A model generated the notes under the pieces. The model worked only from the letters and a program-made list of their open reading frames with translations, was not told the origin of the DNA and made no database searches. Shown piece by piece: positions 7,956-16,800 of a stretch of DNA of 26,312 nucleotides. The number at the start of each line of letters is the position of its first letter. Position 1 is the first letter of the stretch. The stretch is taken from contig CAKRRH010000025.1 in the NCBI GenBank assembly GCA_934394855.1, positions 1 to 26,312 on the forward strand. The letters are read 5' to 3'. This DNA is from an uncultured Eubacteriales bacterium. GTDB taxonomy: Bacteria; Bacillota; Clostridia; Oscillospirales; Acutalibacteraceae. Both the position numbers and the translations under genes were made by a program.

Positions 7956-9332
7956 ATGAAGAAAGCAAGAAAATCGACATTCTTCATTGTTGCGGTTCTT
8001 ATCATCGCTTTCACCGTGCTCACTTTCACAGGTGTGCGCAGCTTTTACGGTGACAACGAAACCGTGTATGTCAAGGGACTCAGCGACATTCGCTGGGGTA
8101 TCGACATACAGGGCGGCGTCGAGGCGGTTTTTACCCCCGATATTGACACCGATAAGATCACGGCGCAGCAGATGGACGATGCCGAAACAATTTTAAAAAT
8201 CCGTATGACTAATAAAAATATTACGGATTATGAGCTGTATAAGGACAGCGAGCATAAACAGCTCATCGTTCGTTTTCCGTGGCAGTCGGGCACAGCTGAT
8301 TTTGACCCGACCGAGGCTGTTTCCGAGCTCGGACAGACAGCGGTTTTGACATTCTGCGAGGGCAGAGAGAACAACAAAACGGTTATTCTCGAAGGCTCAA
8401 AGGATGTTGATTCGGCAAGCGTCGGCGTTCAAAACGGAAACTATGTTGTTCAGCTTAAACTCACAGGTTCGGGAAAATCAAAATTTGCCGAAGCGACCAC
8501 ACGCCTGAAAGGTAAGACTATCTCGATTTGGATGGATGACCAAATGATTTCCGCACCGAATGTTAACGAAGCAATCAACACGGGTGAGGCAATCATTTCG
8601 GGTAACTTTGACGCTGATTCGGCAAAGGAGCTTTCCGACACGATCAACGCAGGTTCGCTTCCGTTCGGACTTACCGTTGATAACTCAAAACTCAGCATCG
8701 TAACCCCGACGCTCGGTCAGTCGTCACTTCAGGTAATGCTCATTGCGGGTCTTATCGCATTTGCGCTTATCTCGATCATGATGATCGTGCTTTACAGGAT
8801 CCCCGGTGTTGTCGCAGTATTCGCTCTTACCTGCCAGATCGCAGGCATCTTTGCTTGCATTTCGGGCTTCTTCCCGATTTTCGACAGCTTCACGCTCACC
8901 GTCCCCGGAATTGCGGGTATCATTCTTTCAATCGGTATGGGCGTTGACGCAAACGTAATCAACTCGGAGCGTGTAATCGAAGAATTGAACGACGGCAAGA
9001 CGATCGACGGCGCAATTCAACTCGGTTACAAACGAGGCTTCGGTGCAATTCTTGACGGTAACGTAACCGTCATAATCGTATCTGTTGTTTTGATGGGCGC
9101 TTTCGGACCGCCTTCAATGATCTGGTCAAAGATTCTCAATGTTTTGGGAATGTTCCTGTTCAGCTCGTCGATCACCGGTACAATCTATTCATTCGGCTAC
9201 ACCTTGCTAATCGGTGCTATCTTCAACCTGCTAATCGGCGTATTCCTTTCAAAGGTAATGGTTCGCAGCATAGCCCAGTTAAAGCCGCTTAGAAAACCGA
9301 GGCTTTTTGGAGGTGCTAAAGATGGAAAATAA
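7956..9332 (+). CDS. secD: Protein translocase subunit SecD
   Basis: SecD is an inner-membrane RND-family partner of SecYEG that helps pull exported proteins across the membrane using the proton motive force. At 458 residues it has one N-terminal membrane helix (about 8-27), then RWGIDIQGGVEAVFTP, which is the SecD D1 motif. A large extracytoplasmic domain follows, and then a C-terminal five-helix block with GMGVDANVINSERVIEEL and AILDGNVTVII, the conserved segments of the translocation domain. I chose the ATG at 7956 because AAGGAAGGA is 11 bases upstream and the residues added by earlier starts look unrelated. It overlaps secF by 11 bases, which points to translational coupling. Unlike in Bacillus, D and F are not fused. 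Confidence 0.95.
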   Translation: MKKARKSTFFIVAVLIIAFTVLTFTGVRSFYGDNETVYVKGLSDIRWGIDIQGGVEAVFTPDIDTDKITAQQMDDAETILKIRMTNKNITDYELYKDSEHKQLIVRFPWQSGTADFDPTEAVSELGQTAVLTFCEGRENNKTVILEGSKDVDSASVGVQNGNYVVQLKLTGSGKSKFAEATTRLKGKTISIWMDDQMISAPNVNEAINTGEAIISGNFDADSAKELSDTINAGSLPFGLTVDNSKLSIVTPTLGQSSLQVMLIAGLIAFALISIMMIVLYRIPGVVAVFALTCQIAGIFACISGFFPIFDSFTLTVPGIAGIILSIGMGVDANVINSERVIEELNDGKTIDGAIQLGYKRGFGAILDGNVTVIIVSVVLMGAFGPPSMIWSKILNVLGMFLFSSSITGTIYSFGYTLLIGAIFNLLIGVFLSKVMVRSIAQLKPLRKPRLFGGAKDGK

Positions 9333-10293
9333 GAAAATAATGAATTTTGTCGGAAAGTTTAAAATCTTTATCAGCATCTCATTGGCAATCATTTTGGTCG
9401 GTATTGTGATGAACATCGTGTTCGGTGTTAATCTTGATCTTAACTATTCCGGCGGTACTAAGATTACATATTCGCACACAGGCGACATTGATAATTCAGA
9501 AGCAAAATCGGTGATTGAAGCTAAAAGCGAATATAAAGTCGATGTTACCGACAGCCAGAACTACACAAGCGGAACAAGCTCAATCGTAGTTTCAATCGTC
9601 GGCAACAAAGCGCTCACAACCGAAGAAATCGAAACAATTACAAAGGCGCTCAGCGATAAATATAAAGACAACAAAATCGAATTGCTCGAACAGCAGTCGG
9701 TTGACCCGACAGTCGGCGCAAGCTTCTTTGCAAAGAGTATGTATTCACTCGTGCTTGCTTGTGCGTTGGTCGGAATCTATGTCGGCTTCCGTTTCCGCAA
9801 AATCGGCGGTGTCAAGGCGGCTCTCACAGCAATCTTCGCACTTGTCCACGATATGGTCATCGCATATTTCGCATTCGTAATTCTGCGGTTCCCGCTTGAT
9901 GCAAACTTCGTTGCGGTAATGCTCACGATCCTCGGTTATTCGCTTAACGACACAATCGTAATTTATGACCGTGTCCGTGAAAATAACCTCATCTTTGAGG
10001 GCAAAAAGCCGATTCGTGATGTTGTGAACATTTCCATTACACAGTCGTTCAGACGAACCCTTATCACATCGATCACAACATTTATTGCAATCGGATGTGT
10101 ATCGGTAGTTGCCGCAATTGCAGGTCTTTCGTCAATTCTTTCATTCTCGATCCCGATGTCAATCGGCGTCGTTGCAGGTTCATATTCGTCAATCTGCCTT
10201 GCAGGTCCGCTTTATGTTTTCTGGAATGAACACGCTGAGAAAAAGGCTAAAAAGAACCCGAAGAAACCGGCATATGTCAATCGCATGAAATAA
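9322..10293 (+). CDS. secF: Protein translocase subunit SecF
   Basis: SecF is the partner of SecD in the SecDF export motor. The 323 residues begin with a membrane helix. DLNYSGGTKITYS follows as the SecF counterpart of the D1 motif, and then a block of membrane helices containing TILGYSLNDTIVIYDRVREN and SITQSFRRTLITSITTF, both highly conserved in the family. GGAGGTG lies 6 bases before the ATG, inside the end of secD. The C-terminal tail is short and lysine-rich. A strong terminator follows. SecDF would assist export of the two very large secreted proteins encoded further right, but that is general physiology and not a specific link. Confidence 0.95.
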   Translation: MENKKIMNFVGKFKIFISISLAIILVGIVMNIVFGVNLDLNYSGGTKITYSHTGDIDNSEAKSVIEAKSEYKVDVTDSQNYTSGTSSIVVSIVGNKALTTEEIETITKALSDKYKDNKIELLEQQSVDPTVGASFFAKSMYSLVLACALVGIYVGFRFRKIGGVKAALTAIFALVHDMVIAYFAFVILRFPLDANFVAVMLTILGYSLNDTIVIYDRVRENNLIFEGKKPIRDVVNISITQSFRRTLITSITTFIAIGCVSVVAAIAGLSSILSFSIPMSIGVVAGSYSSICLAGPLYVFWNEHAEKKAKKNPKKPAYVNRMK

Positions 10294-10307
10294 TATTGGT
10301 TGAATAT

Positions 10308-10343
10308 TAAAAAAAGGCGTTGTTTTCATACAGCGCCTTTTAA
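10308..10343 (+). terminator. Terminator of secDF
   Basis: AAAAGGCGTTGT (10312-10323) pairs with ACAGCGCCTTTT (10330-10341), with one G-T wobble and a 6-nt loop. It starts 18 bases after the secF stop. Confidence 0.8.
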
Positions 10344-10411
10344 TATTCGTTGAATGCACGGATTTGTTATAAATTAACTGACATTGAATTATTGTCAAAC
10401 GCAAAATTTCC

Positions 10412-10440
10412 TTTACAACGACAAAAAAATATGGTAAAAT
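10412..10440 (+). promoter_or_regulatory. Promoter of the tRNA-Arg gene
   Basis: TTTACA (10412-10417) and TAAAAT (10435-10440) with a 17-base spacer end 11 bases before the tRNA 5' end. Confidence 0.6.
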
Positions 10441-10451
10441 AAATTTGTTAT

Positions 10452-10527
10452 CCGCCCATAGTCTAACCGGATAAAACATCGGATTCCGATTCCGACGTTG
10501 GGGGTTCGAGTCCCTTTGGGCGGGCCA
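10452..10527 (+). tRNA. tRNA-Arg (anticodon CCG)
   Basis: A full cloverleaf can be drawn. The acceptor stem CCGCCCA pairs with TGGGCGG, followed by discriminator G and an encoded CCA. The anticodon stem TCGGA/TCCGA encloses loop TTCCGAT with anticodon CCG, which reads CGG arginine codons. The T-arm is GGGGG-TTCGAGT-CCCTT, with two G-T pairs. The D-arm reads GTCT...AAAC, which leaves a C-A mismatch where related arginine tRNAs usually have AGAC. Promoter and terminator flank it closely, so it is a single-gene unit. Confidence 0.92.
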
Positions 10528-10533
10528 AAAAGG

Positions 10534-10571
10534 AACGGCAATTTTCGAGAGAAGGTTGCCGTTTCTTTTTT
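10534..10571 (+). terminator. Terminator of the tRNA-Arg gene
   Basis: AACGGCAA (10534-10541) pairs with TTGCCGTT (10556-10563), followed by TCTTTTTT, 6 bases after the tRNA CCA end. Confidence 0.85.
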
Positions 10572-10912
10572 GTTCTCTTCACTTTTCTCTTCTCGTTCTT
10601 CTCTTTTATCTCAAATTGCCGTTCTTAGATAAAAGATAAAGGAGAAGAGATAAAAGAAAATGTAGCTTTGCTCCGCAAAGCATTGATTATGTTATTGTGT
10701 AAGACTTCATATGCTTGCAATTTTAAAAGAACAATTGTGTCATTTTGTCACGCAATTACAAAAATCCTGTTCGCTTTAGTGAGCAGGATTTTTACTTATT
10801 ACTTCTTACCTCTTCACCCTTCACCCTTACTATAAATAAAGTTTGATACCGGATTTTTATTAAAAAACTTTGCTGTTTTGCGAATGATGATATGAAAATA
10901 TTTAGTAAAAGC
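10572..10912. other. Intergenic stretch without a gene
   Basis: No coding region is supported. It holds a pyrimidine-rich tract (10574-10612) whose TCTTTTATCT pairs with AGATAAAAGA near 10627-10637. A terminator-like stem-loop AAAATCCTG/CAGGATTTT (10761-10769/10784-10792) is followed by TTT. CTTCACCCTTCACCCTT sits near 10811-10828. The stem at 10761 would terminate plus-strand read-through, but no gene feeding it is visible. Confidence 0.5.
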
Positions 10913-10946
10913 AAAAAAGACCACCGTTTAAACGGTGGTCTTTTTT
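10913..10946. terminator. Perfect bidirectional terminator
   Basis: AAAAAAGACCACCGTTT (10913-10929) is followed directly by its exact complement (10930-10946), so both strands have a GC-rich stem ending in six T. It lies 2 bases beyond the stop of the minus-strand DUF6514-like gene, whose terminator it is. Confidence 0.85.
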
Positions 10947-10948
10947 GC

Positions 10949-11224
10949 TCAGCAATCAATGAAGTCTTCGACCAATTCTGTCAAGGTGCACGGCGTGACC
11001 TGCCCGCCGGCGAGCATTTTAAGAAAATGCACCGCCTTTTGGCGATTTGCCGTGATATTTTCGACTAAAGACGAGTCAATCATTGTTCCGTTGCTGTCGG
11101 TTTTATCAATTTTCACGCCGAAACCGTCAACAACCACGCCGTCAACAACAAATTCACTCTCAATCAGTTGATAATTCAACAAAAAGGTTTGATTACTTAT
11201 TGAAATATTATTTTGGTACAACAT
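10949..11224 (-). CDS. DUF6514-like small protein
   Basis: This 91-residue protein of unknown function has no signal peptide or membrane helix. The layout resembles the clostridial DUF6514 family: an N-terminal strand with YQLIESEFVVDG, then VDGFGVKIDKTD, then a helical C-terminus ending TLTELVEDFIDC, where the family usually has a similar VVEDFL ending. The assignment is from memory of the pattern and is tentative. I chose the ATG at 11224 because GGAGTGAG lies about 7 bases upstream; the longer reading to 11347 would run through its own promoter. It is a single-gene unit with a consensus promoter and a perfect terminator. Confidence 0.7.
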   Translation of the reverse strand: MLYQNNISISNQTFLLNYQLIESEFVVDGVVVDGFGVKIDKTDSNGTMIDSSLVENITANRQKAVHFLKMLAGGQVTPCTLTELVEDFIDC

Positions 11225-11281
11225 AGATCTCACTCCGTAAAAAATATTACAGAATTGACCTTGTGAACCGAAACCACATAT

Positions 11282-11310
11282 ATTATATACCGTTTTTTTC
11301 ATTTTGTCAA
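11282..11310 (-). promoter_or_regulatory. Consensus promoter of the DUF6514-like gene
   Basis: Minus strand: perfect TTGACA (11305-11310), 17-base spacer, perfect TATAAT (11282-11287). A full match to the sigma-A consensus suggests strong expression. Confidence 0.8.
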
Positions 11311-11372
11311 TAACATACCGAAATATTTTAAAAAAAGTTATCGACAAAATCCGCCTTTTGTGTAATATTTCA

Positions 11373-11401
11373 TTGACACAGCATATAGCTGATGATACAA
11401 T
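11373..11401 (+). promoter_or_regulatory. Promoter of the dockerin-peptidase gene
   Basis: Perfect TTGACA (11373-11378), 17-base spacer, TACAAT (11396-11401). It is divergent from the DUF6514-like gene promoter, with about 60 bases between the two -35 boxes. Confidence 0.7.
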
Positions 11402-11432
11402 ATAATCAAAGATTCAGCAAAGGGTGACCCAT

Positions 11433-13463
11433 ATGAAAAAGTTTGTTTTTGTTATTTTGTCGATTTTTGCGTGCTCGGTGATTTTGATTTCGGTCGGAGC
11501 AACAGTCAGCGCAGAAGAACCTGCAACATCACCCGATGACACGGCTGTTACCACAACAACGACAGCGACTTCATCAAACGAGCCGACGACCCCCACGACA
11601 ATATCCGCAACCGAATCTACGACCGTTGCGCCTTTGACCGCACCGACAACAGGCAAACAGGATAATTCGGAAACAACGACTGCGGCTGAACAGCCGACAT
11701 CTTCTTCTGAGCAACCGACTGCTCCCGAAGAACAGCCCACAACGGCTCCCAAACAGCCTGCAACAGAACCTGATAAGCCGACATTGCCGAAAATATACGG
11801 CGACGCCGACGGAGACGGCATGATAAATGCAAAAGATGTGCTGTTGCTCAGAAAATATATGGCAGGCTACAACATTGAAATCAACACCGAGCTCATGGAT
11901 GTAAATCTTGACGGCGCAATCAATGCTAAAGATGTGCTGTTGATCAGAAAATTCATGGCAGGTTATAATATTATTTTAGGCGACAAAAACCCCGAGAGAT
12001 ATAATTTTAAGATAAATGCGGAATTTGTCGATTACACGAAAACATCGGTAACGCTCGGCTGGACTGTCCGAGGAGATTATCATTTTGTCAGAATTGTTGA
12101 CTCAAAGGGCAACATGATCGCCGAAGTTGACAACGCTCAGTCACAATATACGGTCGAGGGACTTGAGCCGAACACCAAATATGATTTTACAATAGCTGCG
12201 GGCGCTTTGATAGGCGATAAAACATACACAAATTCAGTCAAAATTTCGGCTATTACAATGCTTGACAGCGTGAAAACCTCGGTTGTCGGAAAATCGGCAA
12301 GCGAAGTGAGCATCAGCTGGGAGAACAGCAGCATTTACGAAAATGTCGAGCTCTATTATTCGCTTCACGGTGAAAACGATTATACATATTTCAACACAGT
12401 ACCGGCAAGCCGGTCTTTCGCATTGATTTCGGGACTTACTCCCGGCACACGGTATGATGTGAAGCTTCGGGGAACATATATATTTGACGGCAAAATAATA
12501 TACAGCGAGTTTTCACAGCCTCACTACGGAACGACGAAGCCGGGCAACCTTTCGGGTCTTAAATCAACACGCGTGACATCTTCATCTGTCAATCTTTCAT
12601 GGAATAAAGCAGCGTCGGCTGACAAATATCAAATTTATTACAGCACGACTAAAAACGGCAAATTAAAAAAAGCGGGCGAGACCGAATCGCTCGAATTCAC
12701 CGTTGGCGGACTGAAATACAGCAGTGAGTATTACATTCATGTCAGAAGCTACAAAAACATAACAGGCACGGATTATTACGGCGCATTCAGCGTGATTCAT
12801 GTCAAAACGGCGGATAACTACATCACCTATAAATACGGCACATCATATCAGGGCAGGGATTTGACGGCATATATCTTTAATCCGAACGCCGCAAAAACGA
12901 TATTCATTGATTTTGCGGTGCATGGATTTGAGGACGATTATTACCGTGACGGCAAGGTTTTGGTCGAATGCGGCAATAATATCGTGAAATATTATAACGA
13001 CCATTTGAGCGAATTAAACGGCAGACGGCTGGTTGTCGTGCCGTGTGCAAATCCCGACGGAACATATGCGGGCACCAACAATCAGCGAGCTTGCAAAACT
13101 GCGTTTGGCCGCTGCACGGCAAATCATGTTGACATCAACCGAGATTTCTATTCGGGCGGATTCAAGGCAAAGGAAAGTCAGGCGCTTCGTGACCTCATGA
13201 AGAAATATAAACCGACTTACTATGTCAATTTCCACGGCTGGCTCGATGAAACGATCGGGGACGCAAAGCTCGGTTCGCTTTTCAGAAGTAATCTCGGACT
13301 CACCGATAACCGTGACGGAAAATATGGCAGCGGAGAGGGATATATCATCGCATGGGCGCGTGATACTTTCAATGCAAAGGCTTGTTTGGTCGAATTTAAA
13401 AATCCGAACAGCGTGAATTATAAAAATGTCGCAAAGTGCATCAGCAAAATCGCAACATGGTGA
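11433..13463 (+). CDS. Secreted dockerin, Fn3 and M14 zinc carboxypeptidase protein
   Basis: This 676-residue secreted protein starts with a Sec signal peptide (about 1-27), followed by a Thr/Pro-rich linker (about 28-120). A type I dockerin (about 123-180) has two calcium-loop repeats (DADGDGMINAKDVLLLRKYM and VNLDGAINAKDVLLIRKFM). Three fibronectin type III-like domains follow (about 189-274, 278-368, 373-460), then a C-terminal peptidase M14-like domain (466-676). The M14 zinc ligands appear as HxxE in HGFED (H497, E500) and H601 in NFHGW. The substrate-binding NR is in DINRDF (569-570) and the general base glutamate is in LVEFKNP (E654), so the enzyme should be active. The ATG at 11433 follows AAAGGGTGA. 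The dockerin predicts docking on a cohesin-bearing scaffold or cell surface. Confidence 0.88.
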   Translation: MKKFVFVILSIFACSVILISVGATVSAEEPATSPDDTAVTTTTTATSSNEPTTPTTISATESTTVAPLTAPTTGKQDNSETTTAAEQPTSSSEQPTAPEEQPTTAPKQPATEPDKPTLPKIYGDADGDGMINAKDVLLLRKYMAGYNIEINTELMDVNLDGAINAKDVLLIRKFMAGYNIILGDKNPERYNFKINAEFVDYTKTSVTLGWTVRGDYHFVRIVDSKGNMIAEVDNAQSQYTVEGLEPNTKYDFTIAAGALIGDKTYTNSVKISAITMLDSVKTSVVGKSASEVSISWENSSIYENVELYYSLHGENDYTYFNTVPASRSFALISGLTPGTRYDVKLRGTYIFDGKIIYSEFSQPHYGTTKPGNLSGLKSTRVTSSSVNLSWNKAASADKYQIYYSTTKNGKLKKAGETESLEFTVGGLKYSSEYYIHVRSYKNITGTDYYGAFSVIHVKTADNYITYKYGTSYQGRDLTAYIFNPNAAKTIFIDFAVHGFEDDYYRDGKVLVECGNNIVKYYNDHLSELNGRRLVVVPCANPDGTYAGTNNQRACKTAFGRCTANHVDINRDFYSGGFKAKESQALRDLMKKYKPTYYVNFHGWLDETIGDAKLGSLFRSNLGLTDNRDGKYGSGEGYIIAWARDTFNAKACLVEFKNPNSVNYKNVAKCISKIATW

Positions 13464-13590
13464 TATAGGATTGGGTCTTTGTCTTAATTTGTAAGAAAAG
13501 TGTTGTAATTTTGATAGATGGTGTTGTATGATGAAGAAAAAAGAACTTAAATTTATAAACAATCTGTTCAGATTTAAAATTATAAAAGAT

Positions 13591-13617
13591 AAACAAAACA
13601 ATTAGTATGTTTTGTTT
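13591..13617 (+). terminator. AT-rich stem-loop after the dockerin-peptidase gene
   Basis: AAACAAAACA (13591-13600) pairs with TGTTTTGTTT (13608-13617) around ATTAGTA. A weak terminator is possible, ahead of the stronger one at 13674. Confidence 0.35.
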
Positions 13618-13673
13618 AAGAGCAGTAATTTTAAACATTTAGACGAGATAGGAGAATGTTACAATCCGATAAT

Positions 13674-13702
13674 AAAAACCACCCGTTTCACGGGTGGTTT
13701 TT
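13674..13702. terminator. Bidirectional terminator
   Basis: AAAAACCACCCG (13674-13685) and CGGGTGGTTTTT (13691-13702) form a 12-bp stem with a 5-nt loop; each strand ends in a T-run. It separates the dockerin-peptidase gene from the rhs locus. Confidence 0.8.
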
Positions 13703-13819
13703 ATTATGCAAATTTTCACCGCCGTTATGGGTTTATATAGTTCATATTTTTCTTCATTAACAAATATTCATTGTTAAAAATAGCCTAATGTCACCCGTAA
13801 ATATTGTGAACTATATCCA

Positions 13820-13848
13820 TTTACTTTTAGTTAACAACGTGCTAATAT
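13820..13848 (+). promoter_or_regulatory. Possible rhs promoter
   Basis: TTTACT (13820-13825), 17-base spacer, TAATAT (13843-13848), about 35 bases before the rhs start. Both boxes are weak matches. Confidence 0.3.
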
Positions 13849-13882
13849 TACAACATAATAATAGAGAGGATGTTAAAAATAA

Positions 13883-16800
13883 ATGAAGAAAACCCTAAAA
13901 ATCATATCGGTCATTCTTACAATATGTATGATGTTCGGTATAATTTCAATGGTGGCAACGGCGCAGTCAGCGGCTCAGATGCCGACGCTTACTGCCAATG
14001 TTTCCGATTGCGAGATCGTGAAAGAGCTTGTTGCCGAAAGAACGGAAAACACAAAGACATTTTTAATGTCGGACGGCTCAAAAACCGTTGCGGCATATGA
14101 TCAGCCGATTCATTTTCTCGATGAGAACGACACATGGCAAGATATAGATAATACAATGACATCGGTCGGCGATGAATATATGACCGTTGACTCTAACATT
14201 GAATCATCGGTCAAAAAGACCCTTTCCGACGGAATGAGCGTGTCTGTTTCGGCAAACGGACATGACATCTCGTGGGGTTATTTGAATGTAAACGATTCAA
14301 AAGCTGCTGTTATAAATGAAAGCAGCTCACAAAACACCGACAATCATCTTGATCTTACCGACCTTACAAGCAAGGTTTTGTACAGCGATGTATTCGAAAG
14401 CGTTGACGCGGAATATATTGTAACTCCGACCGGCGTAAAGGAAAATATCATTCTCAAGGACAAGAGCGCACAAAACGAGTTCTTGTTAAAGTATAATTAC
14501 AGCGGACTTTCCGTATCTCAAATTTCCGACAAAACAATCTGCCTTAAATCGGGCAATGATGTAATATATACGATCTCGGCGCCTGTAATGACAGACAATG
14601 ACGGTCAAATCTCCGACGATCTGCGATTTGACATCATCTCAAAATCAGACGATGAGCTTGTTTTAAAGCTGACGGCAGAGCGTTCGTTTTTGAACAACGC
14701 AAAATATCCCGTAAGCATTGACCCGAACCTTGAAATCAAAAGCGCAAGCGACATTTCGGTATCACGCTATAATACTTCGACAGGTTCTGATTATGATTAT
14801 ATTTACAGCGGTGATGTTCCGGGACAGAAAAACTATGTTATTCTCGGCGTGAACGGTCAGCCGAAAATTCCGCTAGGCGCCGTTGTTAAAAGCGCAAATT
14901 TATATCTTCCGTTCTCCTATTTTGCCGGAAATTTTGAAATATATAAGCTCGATGCACCAATTTCCGGCAACCTTTCTTCATCTGTTTTCAACTCCTCCCT
15001 TTCAGAATATCCGTTTGATGTATATGACGCTTCAAACGCAGGAATCAGCGGTACTGCAAAATTCAACATTACTTCATCGGCTCAGGATCTTTTGACCGAC
15101 AGCTACATGAGCTTTGCGGTAGATACCGGCGAAAATTCCTATTATCCCAATTTTACAACCTCAACAATGCCGTCGATCTCGATTCGCTATGAAGACCGTT
15201 CGGGCATCAATGATAAATATTCCTATCACACCCAGGAAGTTGACGGCGCCGGAACGGTATATGTCAACGACCTCACACAGAAAAACACCATTTTAAGAAA
15301 CGATTTCAGCATTTCATCGGATATTTTGCCGATGAGCGCTGCAATGATTTATGCACGCAAATATTCAAAAACAAGCTATGATAAATATGCGTGGCGCAGC
15401 ATCTATAATCAGACAATCACCGTTTTGGGAAGCGGTGATGACACCGAATATATCTGGGAAAACGAAAACGGCGAAATCGTATATTTTATCACAAAACAGA
15501 CCGATTCGGATAATGTTGCATATTACAGCGACAGCGCCGATTTGGGATATAAATATTATCCGTCGGACAAAAAAATTGTGTCCGAAAACGACGATATATT
15601 CTTATTTGAAAGCGCAGGCTCGTCAAAATTAAGACTATGCGCTTTGTCTGCAAAGTATTATGAGCAAAAAGACGACAGCGGCAATGTTACCTATTCGTCA
15701 AAAGCCGTCATCACCTATTCAAGCTCGTTGGTAATCGACACCGTTACCGACGGCGACGGCAACATATATAAATACAGCGGCAGCGGCGTGTCGGTATATT
15801 CAAAAGACGACGCCTCTCTTTCAAACGCAAAGGATTCTGTTGAATATTCCTATTCATCGGGGCTTTTAAGTTCGGTTACATATAACGGCAAAACATCACA
15901 TTACGAATATTCGACCATTGGCTCAAATTCTGTTTTGAAGCGGGTCGTTTCCTATAACGGCACAGGCGTTGAATATGAATATAACGCGGCTTTGTCAGTT
16001 ACAAAAATCACCGAAATCGCAAAAAACGGCGATGAATATATTCTCGGCAACAGCCTTAGCGTTTCTCACAAAAACGGCAAGACTGAATTTTGCGATGAAA
16101 ACGGCAATAAAGAGATATATGTATTTGACGACAACGCAAATCTCATTACAATAATGAATCAAGACGGACTTGCAATCAACAAAAAGTCCGACAAAAAAGG
16201 AAATCTTCTCGGAAGCACCGATGTTACCGTAACATCGGTCAACCTTGTCAATAATTCGAGCTTTGAAAGCGGACTCAGCGGCTGGCAGAGCGTATTTACC
16301 GAGTCAACTTCTGATAAGTCATATTCAGGACTTAAATCGGCAAAAACAACGGGCGACGCATTCATCAAAAGAGATGTTTCGGTAAACCCCGGCAAGACCT
16401 ATTCGTTCTCGGCTTATGCGTTCACGCAGAGTATCGGCGAAAACGGCTATTCCGTGCTTAGCGTAAGCTACACCGATTCAAACGGAAAAGAACATATTCG
16501 CACAGGCAAAAAGCTTGAACAAAATTCGACCGATTGGCAAAGAGCAAGCATATCGGTGAATGTTCCGAGCGGCGTTAATTCGGTTGAAATCAAAATCGAA
16601 ACAAATGCCGATTCGGGCGACGGCGTTGCATATTACGACGCAGTGCAGCTTGAAGAGCACAAGGCGGCTTATGATTACAATATCATCGAAAATTCCGACT
16701 TTGCTTCATCAAGCGGCTGGGATTTTAACAACGCCTCAATCGTTGAAAATGATACGCTGCACGGCGGACTTGACAGCAAGGTCGCAAAGCTTGTCGGCAA

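Larger units (their letters stand above)
13464..13882. other. Intergenic region before the rhs gene
   Basis: Besides the two terminator-like stems listed separately, it contains TTAACAA/TTGTTAA (13757-13763/13771-13777) with another TTAACAA at 13831. A longer-range repeat ATATAGTTCA/TGAACTATAT (13735-13744/13807-13816) brackets it. These lie just upstream of the candidate rhs promoter and could be operator sites or a leader structure. No supported gene is present. Confidence 0.4.

Noticed and set aside
10572..10660. Pyrimidine/purine tracts as a CRISPR leader or repeat array
   Set aside because: There is no regular spacing and no repeated unit of constant length; it is a single imperfect inverted pair.
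13531..13605. Short frame of about 24 codons (MKKKELKFINNLF...) after the dockerin-peptidase gene
   Set aside because: Lysine-rich AT sequence with a poor ribosome binding site and no recognisable pattern. It is likely chance in an AT-rich spacer.
13870..14100. Frame of 76 codons starting at ATG 13870 ahead of the rhs start
   Set aside because: It overlaps the rhs signal peptide in another frame, has no protein-like pattern, and its ATG lies immediately after the ribosome binding site that serves the rhs ATG.
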